A DNA stretch of 64,000 nt, taken from Desulfobacteraceae bacterium UBA2245. GTDB lineage: Bacteria; Desulfobacterota; Desulfobacteria; Desulfobacterales; UBA2245. The position numbers and the translations under genes are program-made. Under the pieces are notes generated by a model that was not told the origin of the DNA, ran no database searches, and saw only the letters and a list, made by a program, of their open reading frames with translations. Within the stretch, counting starts at the first letter, position 1, and each line of letters starts with the position of its first letter. The stretch spans positions 1 through 64,000 of the forward strand of contig DDYB01000028.1 in the NCBI GenBank assembly GCA_002347265.1, given 5' to 3'. This document shows positions 26,437-34,514 of this stretch, piece after piece.

Positions 26437-28857
26437 TTAAGGGGCGCCTCGTTTCTCAATTTTTTGGTTCAGATCAAACGTCAGCGTTGCCCCCGGCGCA
26501 AGTTTATAAATTTTATTTTGAAACGAGATCTTTGTCACCTCCAACTCGCATTCACTTGAGGAAACGGTCATGGATTCCGGCGTGGCTGCGATGTCAAACC
26601 AGTTTCCCCTGTATTTGATTTTCATGGAGAGTTTTGTCAACCCCTGAGGAATACTCGGGTTGATAAAGAGAATATCGTCATGAAACTCAAGTCCTGTATA
26701 GCAGCGCTGCAAAATGTCCACGGTTCCGGCCATGGCTCCGAGATGAATGCCTTCGTGGGTTGTGCCGCCCTGGATATCGGAAATGTCGCTCTCCAGGGCT
26801 TTGCATAAAATTTCCCGGGAGCGCGAGCGATCCGACCGGGATAAAACCCAGGAATGCACGATGTTGCTCAGGGTGGAGCCGTGAGAGCTTCGTTTCAGGT
26901 AATATTCGATATTTTTTGGGATGCTTTCGGGGTCAAAGGAATACCCCATCAAGGAGAAGAGCTCCTGAATTTTTTCTGCCGAGAAAAGGTAGAAGAGCAT
27001 CAGCACATCGGCCTGTTTCGAAACCTTATATCGGTTGGGAGTGTCTCCTTCCGCCTCGAGAATTCGGTCCAAACGCTGGATATCGCCGTATTTTTTTCGG
27101 TATGCATTCCAGTCAAACTCCAGCAGTTGATCGTACCCTTCGAACTGGCTGATGATTTTATCCCCATGGAATACGACGCGCATTTTACGGATAATATCCT
27201 GCCAGTGGTAGAGTTCCGCCTGTTCCAGTCCTATGTTTTCCAGCAGATCATGCCTTCTGTTGGGAGGGAGGGCCCCGATCGCTTTAAGTGCGGTTTGCAG
27301 AGCGTAGACGGTCATAACATTCGTGTAGGCGTTGTTGTTCAAGCCGGGGGCTTCCGAATCCGCATATCCGTCGTGATATTCGTCGGGTCCCATGACGCCA
27401 AGAATTTCGTAGCGGTCGATATCATGATTGAAGGTTGTGATTCCGGAAAGATATCGGGCGATTTCCAGAATCATCTCCGCGCCGTATGTGGATAGGAACT
27501 CCTGGTCTCCGGTGGTCTTGTAATATTGCCAGATATTGTAGACAATGGCATTGTTGACATGACGCTGTAGATGGGTATTGTCCTGAAGCCACCGGCCCGA
27601 TTTTGGATTCAGGTGGAAACGTTGGGTTTCTTCGCGCCCGTTGCTTCCGCTCTGCCATGGATAAAGCGCACCGCTGCATTCTTGTGTCCGAGCGGCAAAC
27701 CTGGCTCGATTCAGTCGCCTGTATCGGTACAAAATCAAAGATCGGGTGAGATATGGTATTCTCAGGTTGAGATAGGGAAAGATGAAAAGCTCGTCCCAAA
27801 AGATATGCCCCCGGTAAGCCTCACCGTGCCACCCTCTGGCCGGGACCCCCACATCCAGATCGATTGAGTTTCTCGAAATGGTCTGAAGCAGATGAAAAAT
27901 GTGCAATCTCAAAATCATCTGGTCGCGGTCATTGCCTTCAATCCGGATATCGCTTCGATGCCACATATGATCCCATTGCAACACGTGGCTTTGAAAAAGT
28001 TCGTCAAAGCCCCCCGCATGGCCGACGGCCTCCACAGCATCCAGAGCGGGTTCGCAAACAGCGAAGTCTCTGGAGGTGAACAAGGAGACGATCTTTTCGA
28101 TTTTTAGGGGTTTTTTCTCCTTGATCTCAATAAAAAATTCCTGGCCGATGTATCCTTGTTGTTCGACAAGTTTTCGCTCAACCTCGATTGCTCGCTCTTC
28201 GTAATAGATGCGGGTTCTGGCGGCCTCGGCAACCCGCAGCCTGGATTGATTGGTCTCCACCAGCAGACAGATCGTTTCGTTATCGAGCTCCTGGCTCCGG
28301 ACAGGCTCCAGATGCTTGCTGTTCAGTTGTTTATAACGTTCCACTCCGGCATTGATAACACTTCCGTCAATGCTGGAAAGCACCTGGATGCGGCCCGCCC
28401 AGTTTTCCGGGATAATCGTGGTTTCCAGCGCCGCAAGGTGCATGTGATCCATATGCACGAAGCGGCGTTGAATGATGAAGGTTTTCCGGTTCTGTTTGTC
28501 TCGGATTTTCACGGTCCTGGACAGCAGTCCATTTTTCAGGTTCAATTCCTGGCGGTAGAAAAGGATGTCAACGGACTGAAGATTGAACCAGTCGCCCCCC
28601 TCAGGCCGGAATTTAGTGACCAGCCAGTTGGGCATATTGACCAAGTCCTCGTTTTCGATAACGCGTCCGGCGATCTCGGTTTTCAGGCGATTGTATCCCC
28701 CGGCAAGATATGTGCCCGGGTAATGAATCGCGTCCGCTTCGGATTCAGGCGCCGCACCGCGAGTGGCGAAATAACCGTTTCCAAGGGTGCAGAGAGACTC
28801 GCGAAGGCTTTCCGTTTTCGGATCGAATTCATCGTAAACCAGGGCCCAGGGACTCAT
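26437..28857 (-). CDS. Glycoside hydrolase family 65 enzyme, probable disaccharide phosphorylase
   Basis: 806 residues in the GH65 order: an N-terminal beta-sandwich (1-270, SLCTLGNGYFATRGA), a linker, an (alpha/alpha)6 catalytic barrel (about 310-690) with GHIFWDELFIFPYL and GPDEYHDGYADS (general-acid Glu) then NNNAYTNV, and a C-terminal sandwich with HSWVLSRSDR before it. GH65 members phosphorolyse trehalose, kojibiose, nigerose or maltose to beta-glucose-1-phosphate, or hydrolyse them. The adjacent beta-phosphoglucomutase domain favours a phosphorylase. ATG 28857 has AGGAGG and overlaps the upstream stop by 4 bases (ATGA); a GTG at 28863 would leave the ribosome site too close. Confidence 0.88.
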   Translation of the reverse strand: MSPWALVYDEFDPKTESLRESLCTLGNGYFATRGAAPESEADAIHYPGTYLAGGYNRLKTEIAGRVIENEDLVNMPNWLVTKFRPEGGDWFNLQSVDILFYRQELNLKNGLLSRTVKIRDKQNRKTFIIQRRFVHMDHMHLAALETTIIPENWAGRIQVLSSIDGSVINAGVERYKQLNSKHLEPVRSQELDNETICLLVETNQSRLRVAEAARTRIYYEERAIEVERKLVEQQGYIGQEFFIEIKEKKPLKIEKIVSLFTSRDFAVCEPALDAVEAVGHAGGFDELFQSHVLQWDHMWHRSDIRIEGNDRDQMILRLHIFHLLQTISRNSIDLDVGVPARGWHGEAYRGHIFWDELFIFPYLNLRIPYLTRSLILYRYRRLNRARFAARTQECSGALYPWQSGSNGREETQRFHLNPKSGRWLQDNTHLQRHVNNAIVYNIWQYYKTTGDQEFLSTYGAEMILEIARYLSGITTFNHDIDRYEILGVMGPDEYHDGYADSEAPGLNNNAYTNVMTVYALQTALKAIGALPPNRRHDLLENIGLEQAELYHWQDIIRKMRVVFHGDKIISQFEGYDQLLEFDWNAYRKKYGDIQRLDRILEAEGDTPNRYKVSKQADVLMLFYLFSAEKIQELFSLMGYSFDPESIPKNIEYYLKRSSHGSTLSNIVHSWVLSRSDRSRSREILCKALESDISDIQGGTTHEGIHLGAMAGTVDILQRCYTGLEFHDDILFINPSIPQGLTKLSMKIKYRGNWFDIAATPESMTVSSSECELEVTKISFQNKIYKLAPGATLTFDLNQKIEKRGAP

Positions 28858-30434
28858 GCCCACCTCCTGCGGAAAGAAATCAGTCGAAGCAGAAATTCTC
28901 GGACTTCATCGGGATTGTTCAGGCTGTAAGCGGCTGCGGTCTCATAGGGCTGATCCCGGACCACAATTCCGATTCCCCGGTTTTTCAGCGCCCGGAATGC
29001 GTCCTCATCGGTTACATCATCCCCGATGTAGAAAGGCAGCACAGCATCTCCTTCAAGATTCAAGGTTTGAAGCAAAGAGAAAAGCGCTTTGCCCTTATGC
29101 CAGTCTATTTGGGGCTGAAGTTCGAAAACCTTTTTTCCGTAGGCCTTTCTAAGAGTTGGATGTCTGGTTGCGGTTTCATCTACAATGGTTTCAATTTTTT
29201 CCACGTTTTCAGGAGCCACGCGCCGGTAATGGATGGCGATGGCGAATTTTTTTCGCTCAACGAGCACTCCCTGAATGGAGTCGAGATTCCGTGAAAGCGC
29301 TTTTTCCGCCGTATCGAGCGAGGGAAGAAACTCCTCCCCGACCGTATGTTCGACATGCAACCCCCTGGGTCCGGCTATATCAAAGCCATGGCTTCCGGCA
29401 TAAACGATGGAGTCAATTCGCACTTTGTCCCGCACGTCCTTGAGGTCTCGGCCGCTGATGATTCCCACTGGACAATGCCGGGAGAGTTCGATTACCGTCT
29501 TACGCATGTCTTCCGGCATGATCGCTAAATCGGGAGTTTCGACGATAGGGGAAAGCGTTCCGTCATAATCCAGAAAGACCGCGATGCGTTTTCCCTCAGC
29601 CTGCCGGGAAATGCTTTCAAAATCGTCCAAAGCCGAGGGGAGCGGTTTTGACGTTTCAGGATCGCCGGCAATACAGATTTCCGAGAGATCTTTTACCACT
29701 GTATCGGCGCCATGGTTCTGAAGATCTTCTTTTCCGCCGGCCCTGGCGATTCCGATGACCAGTCCGAATTTTCCGGCTTGGCCGGCCTGAACACCGGAAA
29801 CCGCGTCTTCGATCACCACTGTCCGTTCCGGTTTCACCCCCAGTCGACGGGCGGCTTCGAGGAAGATGTCCGGGGCCGGTTTGCCGGGAATTTTCAGGAT
29901 TTCCGAATCTACCCCGTCTATCCGCACTTCAAAAAAATCCGAAAGATTCACTGAATCCAAAATCATCGCGCAGCTTTTGCTCGATGAAATAATGGCGGTT
30001 TTCAGGCCATGTTTTTTTGCGTTGTGGATCAGGTCTACGGCGGACCTGTATGCCTTTACCCCCTTTTCCCGGATCTGTTTCAGGAAATCCGAATGCTTGC
30101 GCTTGCCAAGGTTTAGGATCGTATCCATGCCGGGCGGGTCTTGCGGCCCACCCTCCGGCAGAGTGATTTCCCGTGATGCGAGAAAACTTTTCAGACCGTC
30201 GAGTCGTGGTTTCCCATCCACGTAGAGGCGATAATCCGTTTCGATTTCAAAGGGTTTAAAGGGAATGCCTTTACGTTTGCTATGTCTCAGCAGAAAGTTG
30301 TCGAACATCCGTTTCCAAGCCTGGGCATGTATTGAGGCCGTATCGGTGATCACTCCATCCAGATCGAAAATGATCGCTTCAAAAGATTCAGCCGGTATCA
30401 TGTATTTTAATTGTTGCGTCATTTTAAATTCCAT
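28854..30434 (-). CDS. Fused beta-phosphoglucomutase-like HAD and trehalose-6-phosphate phosphatase
   Basis: 526 residues, two HAD modules. The first (about 15-250) has FDLDGVITDT (nucleophile), IISSSKS (motif II), GKPAPDIFLEAARRLG and VIEDAVSGVQAG, matching beta-phosphoglucomutase. The second (about 265-520) has FLDYDGTLSPIVETP, GIISGRDLKDV, YAGSHGFDI and YIGDDVTDEDAF, matching OtsB. It would turn beta-Glc-1-P into Glc-6-P and dephosphorylate trehalose-6-P. No OtsA is present in the window. Together with the overlapping GH65 gene it equals the domain order of mycobacterial OtsB1. The start is uncertain: ATG 30434 lacks a clear ribosome site; a GTG at 30458 and later ATGs are alternatives. 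Confidence 0.87.
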   Translation of the reverse strand: MEFKMTQQLKYMIPAESFEAIIFDLDGVITDTASIHAQAWKRMFDNFLLRHSKRKGIPFKPFEIETDYRLYVDGKPRLDGLKSFLASREITLPEGGPQDPPGMDTILNLGKRKHSDFLKQIREKGVKAYRSAVDLIHNAKKHGLKTAIISSSKSCAMILDSVNLSDFFEVRIDGVDSEILKIPGKPAPDIFLEAARRLGVKPERTVVIEDAVSGVQAGQAGKFGLVIGIARAGGKEDLQNHGADTVVKDLSEICIAGDPETSKPLPSALDDFESISRQAEGKRIAVFLDYDGTLSPIVETPDLAIMPEDMRKTVIELSRHCPVGIISGRDLKDVRDKVRIDSIVYAGSHGFDIAGPRGLHVEHTVGEEFLPSLDTAEKALSRNLDSIQGVLVERKKFAIAIHYRRVAPENVEKIETIVDETATRHPTLRKAYGKKVFELQPQIDWHKGKALFSLLQTLNLEGDAVLPFYIGDDVTDEDAFRALKNRGIGIVVRDQPYETAAAYSLNNPDEVREFLLRLISFRRRWA

Positions 30435-30529
30435 GCTGGACGGTTTTTTGCCGAACACCGGGTATGTTCATCTGGTCTTCCTCAGGCAGATAGATGACGG
30501 ACGCTTTATGCCGGCATGAGTTCGGTCCA

Positions 30530-32041
30530 TCACCTCCTGCCGAAAGTCTCCGTCAGTTCCGCCAGTTGGTCCGCCAGCGCCCCTCTCAGGCGCCTGCTGG
30601 AAAACCGCCATCGCCAGTTGCCGAGAGCTTTTCCCGGCCGGTTCATTCGGGCGGTTTTACCCAGCCCGAAAATATCTTGCAGAGGGATCAGGGCGATCCG
30701 CGCGGTGGATTGCATGACCAGGCGGATCATGACCCAATGCACCTGGTCGACCGGAACCTTATATCCCAGGTAACGGTACAGGCGCTGTTTTTCCTCCACC
30801 GTGGCTTCTGATTGAAACCACCCCTTGACGGTGTTGGTATCGTGGGAACCGGTAAGAAATACGCAGTGACGTTCCATGTTGTGGGGCAAATAGGGGCTTT
30901 GGGGAAAGTCTTGACCGAATGCAAAGAGCGCTACTCGCATGCCCAGGATTTCAAAGCGCCTTATGGTTTCACGCACGTCGGCGGTGATCGCTCCCAAGTC
31001 CTCGGCCACCAAAGGAAGCAGCGGAAAACGGCGGAAAAGGCAGGCCAGGAAATCGTCCGCGTCGGCCTTCACCCATTTTCCCTTGATTGCCGATGTGTGG
31101 TCGGCGGGCACTTCCCAGAAAGCCACCAGGCCGCGAAAATGGTCGATGCGGATCCAGTCAAAGTAGGCCAGGTTGTGTCCGATGCGTTGCAGCCACCACT
31201 CGTAACCGGTGGATTTCAACCGATCCCAGCGGTAGACCGGATGACCCCACAATTGGCCCGTAGCGCTGAAATAATCCGGCGGTACGCCCGAAACACCATC
31301 TGGCCGCAATTGATCATCCAACTTGAACAAATCGGGCTGAGACCAGACATCGGCGCTGTTGTATATCACATAGATGGGAATATCACCGAACAGCTGAATC
31401 TGCTCATTGTTGCAATAGTTACGAAGCGCCTGCCATTGCATGTCAAATAAAAACTGCAAAAATTTTTCCTTGATCAGGGCCTCTTTGAATTTCCGGTCCG
31501 CTTTCTTCAAGGCTTTGGAACGACGCCATTTAATTTCATCCGGCCATTGGCGCCAGGAAGTGTTTTTAAAATGGCTTTTCAGTACTGTGAAACGAACGGC
31601 GTCGTGAAGCCAGGCCTGGTTGGCAAAACAGAATTGACGAAAGGCATTATGCATCTGGCGTCGGGGTTTGGATTTAAAGCGATCAAAGGCAATATCGAAA
31701 AGCCGTGTTTTGTATTTTTCAGCCAGTAGAAAATCGGTACGACCCGGTTTGAAGCCGGGGATTGGCTCAAGATCTTTTGTGGAGAGAAATCCATCTTGCA
31801 CCATCATTTCCGGACTGATTAACAGGGTGTTGCCGGCAAAGGCGGACCAGCTCGAATAAGGCGAATAATTGCCTTCATGGTGGATGGGATTCAGGGGAAG
31901 TGTTTGCCACAATCTCTGTTTGGCGCGATGAAGGAAATTCGCGAAGCGGTAAGCTTCCGGGCCCAGATCGCCGATACCAAACCGTGATGGCAGTGAGGTA
32001 ATGTGCAGCAGAATGCCGGAAGAACGCTCAATCGTTGTCAT
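30530..32041 (-). CDS. malQ: 4-alpha-glucanotransferase (amylomaltase, GH77)
   Basis: 503 residues. Starts GILLHITSLPSRFGIGDLGPEAYRF, typical for GH77. Catalytic parts are WIRIDHFRGLVAFWEVP (nucleophile Asp), VAEDLGAIT (Glu acid/base) and GSHDTNTVKGW (third Asp). It disproportionates maltodextrins, giving chains that TreY can use and recycling short products. Fifth in the cluster. GGAG lies about 9 bases before the ATG. Confidence 0.92.
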   Translation of the reverse strand: MTTIERSSGILLHITSLPSRFGIGDLGPEAYRFANFLHRAKQRLWQTLPLNPIHHEGNYSPYSSWSAFAGNTLLISPEMMVQDGFLSTKDLEPIPGFKPGRTDFLLAEKYKTRLFDIAFDRFKSKPRRQMHNAFRQFCFANQAWLHDAVRFTVLKSHFKNTSWRQWPDEIKWRRSKALKKADRKFKEALIKEKFLQFLFDMQWQALRNYCNNEQIQLFGDIPIYVIYNSADVWSQPDLFKLDDQLRPDGVSGVPPDYFSATGQLWGHPVYRWDRLKSTGYEWWLQRIGHNLAYFDWIRIDHFRGLVAFWEVPADHTSAIKGKWVKADADDFLACLFRRFPLLPLVAEDLGAITADVRETIRRFEILGMRVALFAFGQDFPQSPYLPHNMERHCVFLTGSHDTNTVKGWFQSEATVEEKQRLYRYLGYKVPVDQVHWVMIRLVMQSTARIALIPLQDIFGLGKTARMNRPGKALGNWRWRFSSRRLRGALADQLAELTETFGRR

Positions 32042-32155
32042 GGCTGGGACTCCACCAATCTGGATATACGAGGCAGGTATCGAAAAATCCGACAGCCAAC
32101 CTCACACAAGGCATTCCTGAACGCAGAGAGGTTTAAAGCTTTCATTCAAGGAGTT

Positions 32156-32722
32156 TTACTTGAACTTGGAGGCTGCTGACTTGATGCTCTCGTAAAGGGC
32201 CTTCCACGCGTTTTCAACGCCGTCTTTCATCCCTTCCCAAGCCTGCCCGCCGGTCTGCCGCAACTCCTCCAGCTTTAACTCAAATTCCTTGCGCATGGAG
32301 CGCAACAATTCGATTTGCTTGAGATATTTTGCTTTGGTGGAATTCCTGGCCTGGGCGGCTTTGGTTTCAAGTTTGTCGATCTCCATTTGCCACTTGTCCA
32401 GTTTCACCTTTATATTGGCGACATAGGCCTCTTTCTTGGACGCCTTGCTTTCGCTTTTGACTTCCAGGACGTTGTTGGCGGTGCCGTGTTGGTTGGGCAC
32501 GGTGACAGGGCACTCGGGATCAAGGACCCACATGCCATCCACGATAAATTTATACTCGTGGATTCCCAAGGCCAATTTCTTTTCCTTTTTCCAAATTCCG
32601 GATTGGCTTTGTTTCATGGCATCTCCATCCAGCGACCAATCGTTGAAACTGCCCGCCAGGAAAACCTGCTGGGCGTTCGGGGCCTTAAGCTTAAATGTCA
32701 CACGTTTTTTGTATGTACTCAT
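32156..32722 (-). CDS. CBM48 (AMPK-type glycogen-binding) domain with coiled coil
   Basis: 188 residues. Residues 5-88 are a CBM48/AMPK1-CBM fold: VTFKLKAPNAQQVFLAGSFNDW, then GIHEYKFIVDGMWVLDP and NQHGTANNVLEV, with the Trp and Lys/Asn positions expected for glucan contact. From about 95 the chain is a Lys/Glu-rich heptad-like helix, then a short C-terminal amphipathic helix. No catalytic domain. A scaffold that brings cluster enzymes or the membrane to glycogen is plausible (inference). AAAGGAG precedes the ATG. It lies between treZ and malQ, 13 bp from treZ. Confidence 0.85.
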   Translation of the reverse strand: MSTYKKRVTFKLKAPNAQQVFLAGSFNDWSLDGDAMKQSQSGIWKKEKKLALGIHEYKFIVDGMWVLDPECPVTVPNQHGTANNVLEVKSESKASKKEAYVANIKVKLDKWQMEIDKLETKAAQARNSTKAKYLKQIELLRSMRKEFELKLEELRQTGGQAWEGMKDGVENAWKALYESIKSAASKFK

Positions 32723-32735
32723 GATTCATTCTCCT

Positions 32736-34508
32736 TTAATCGATAGTGTTATGTCTTGAAAGGGCGCAGGTTTCTTTGTCCGCCCATATGGCAACCGTGT
32801 TGCCCGGCAGTACAATCCTGTCGTCTTGCGCGATTATGCCGGTATCGGATAATAATAAGGGCATCTTTTCCGCAAACCCGGAAAAAGGCAGGTTTTGAAG
32901 GGTATCGGCCAGGTTGCAGGTCACCACAACGCGACCGCGGGACAAGACCAGCCAGCCGGCCATTTCATCGAACTGTACGATAGTGCCATCCAGGCGGCCG
33001 TCGGTAAGTTCTGAAAAGCGGCGGCGCAGCCGGATCAGTTCCCGATGCCATTCTAGAATGTCGCTGTGCGGCGACCGGACTGCTTCGTTCCAATCCAGCT
33101 TTGAACTCAAAAAACTTGTCTCGTCCTGAGGGTCGGGGATTTGCCCGGGATCCCAGCCAAAGGCGGCGAATTCCTTGCGCCGGCCATGACGTACGGCTTC
33201 TCCCAGTTCTGGATCTTCATGATTGGTGAAGTAAAGAAAGGGCGTCATGGCGCCCCACTCCTCACCCTGGAAGATCATTGGCACAAACGGCGCAGTCAGC
33301 AGCAGGGCCGCGCCGATTTTGAGCCGGCCCAAAGGCATTAGACGGCTTGTGCGTTCTCCTTGGGCGCGGTTGCCTATCTGATCGTGGTTCTGCAGGCAGC
33401 CAACGAAGCGGTGGCCCGATAAACCGATAGCCGGGCGGCCGTGGGTGCGGCGCCGGTACACTGAATAGGCGCCATCATAGACCCATCCCTGGGTCAGAAC
33501 CTTGGCCAGGTCGGCCAATCGTCCGAAATCGCGGTAGTAGCCTTGGCGTTCACCGGTTAGAACGGCGTGCAGTGCGTGGTGAAAATCTTCATTCCATTGA
33601 GCGTCGATGCCGTAGCCGCCGGCCTGCGGGGGAAGCACTGCCCGCGGGTCGTTCAGGTCGCTTTCGGCGATCAGCACAAGGTGGCGTCCCAGGCGGGCTT
33701 CCAATTGCCGTACTTCGGCGGCCAGTTGTTCCAGAAAGTGTATGGCCGACATGTCCGCGAAGGCGTGTATGGCATCGATGCGCAGTCCGTCGATGTGGTA
33801 ATCGCGAAGCCACATCAGTGCGTTTTCGATGAAAAAGCGCCGCACCGGGTCGCTTTGCGCTCCATCCAGATTAACCGCCATACCCCATGGCGTGGTATGG
33901 CGCTCGGTAAAATAGGGGCCATAGCGGCCCAGGTAATTGCCGGAGGGACCCAGATGGTTGTATACTACGTCCAGCAGTATGGCCAGGCCCCGCTGGTGAC
34001 AGGCGTCCGCCAGACGCTTGAGCCCATCCGGTCCACCATAGGCCTGGTGGGGGGCGTACAGGGCCACGCCATCATAGCCCCAACCCCGGGACCCGGAAAA
34101 TGCCGCTACCGGCATCAGTTCTATATGCGTGATGCCCAAGTCGACCAGTCCGTCAAGTTGACTGATGGCGCCATCGAAGGTGCCTTCGGGGGTGAAGGTG
34201 CCGATATGCATCTCGTAAATCACGGCCGAACCCAGCGGCCGCTGCTGCCAGCCGCCGTCATTCCAAACAAATTTCCCATGATCCAGCCAGCGAGAGGGGC
34301 CATGCACGCCTTGGGGCTGCCAGGCAGAGCAAGGATCCGGTACGGGGCCCTGGCCATCAAGGTGGAATGCGTAATCGCAGCCGTGTGCCATCCAAGGCGC
34401 GGCCAGCGACCACCACCCCATTTCGCGCCTGGTCATTTCATACAGGCGCCCTTTGCTGCTTAACGCTACCGTGCGGGCATGCGGCGCCCAGACCCGGATA
34501 TCCGCCAT
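32736..34508 (-). CDS. treZ: Malto-oligosyltrehalose trehalohydrolase (GH13)
   Basis: 590 residues. A CBM48-like N-terminal domain (1-95), then the GH13 barrel with VVYNHLGPSGNYL, DGLRIDAIHAF (nucleophile Asp), LIAESDLNDPR (acid/base Glu) and FVGCLQNHDQIGNRA. It cuts trehalose from maltooligosyltrehalose made by TreY. It starts 6 bp after the treY stop, so the two are tightly coupled. GAGGA precedes the ATG. Confidence 0.93.
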   Translation of the reverse strand: MADIRVWAPHARTVALSSKGRLYEMTRREMGWWSLAAPWMAHGCDYAFHLDGQGPVPDPCSAWQPQGVHGPSRWLDHGKFVWNDGGWQQRPLGSAVIYEMHIGTFTPEGTFDGAISQLDGLVDLGITHIELMPVAAFSGSRGWGYDGVALYAPHQAYGGPDGLKRLADACHQRGLAILLDVVYNHLGPSGNYLGRYGPYFTERHTTPWGMAVNLDGAQSDPVRRFFIENALMWLRDYHIDGLRIDAIHAFADMSAIHFLEQLAAEVRQLEARLGRHLVLIAESDLNDPRAVLPPQAGGYGIDAQWNEDFHHALHAVLTGERQGYYRDFGRLADLAKVLTQGWVYDGAYSVYRRRTHGRPAIGLSGHRFVGCLQNHDQIGNRAQGERTSRLMPLGRLKIGAALLLTAPFVPMIFQGEEWGAMTPFLYFTNHEDPELGEAVRHGRRKEFAAFGWDPGQIPDPQDETSFLSSKLDWNEAVRSPHSDILEWHRELIRLRRRFSELTDGRLDGTIVQFDEMAGWLVLSRGRVVVTCNLADTLQNLPFSGFAEKMPLLLSDTGIIAQDDRIVLPGNTVAIWADKETCALSRHNTID

Positions 34509-34514
34509 GGCTTT

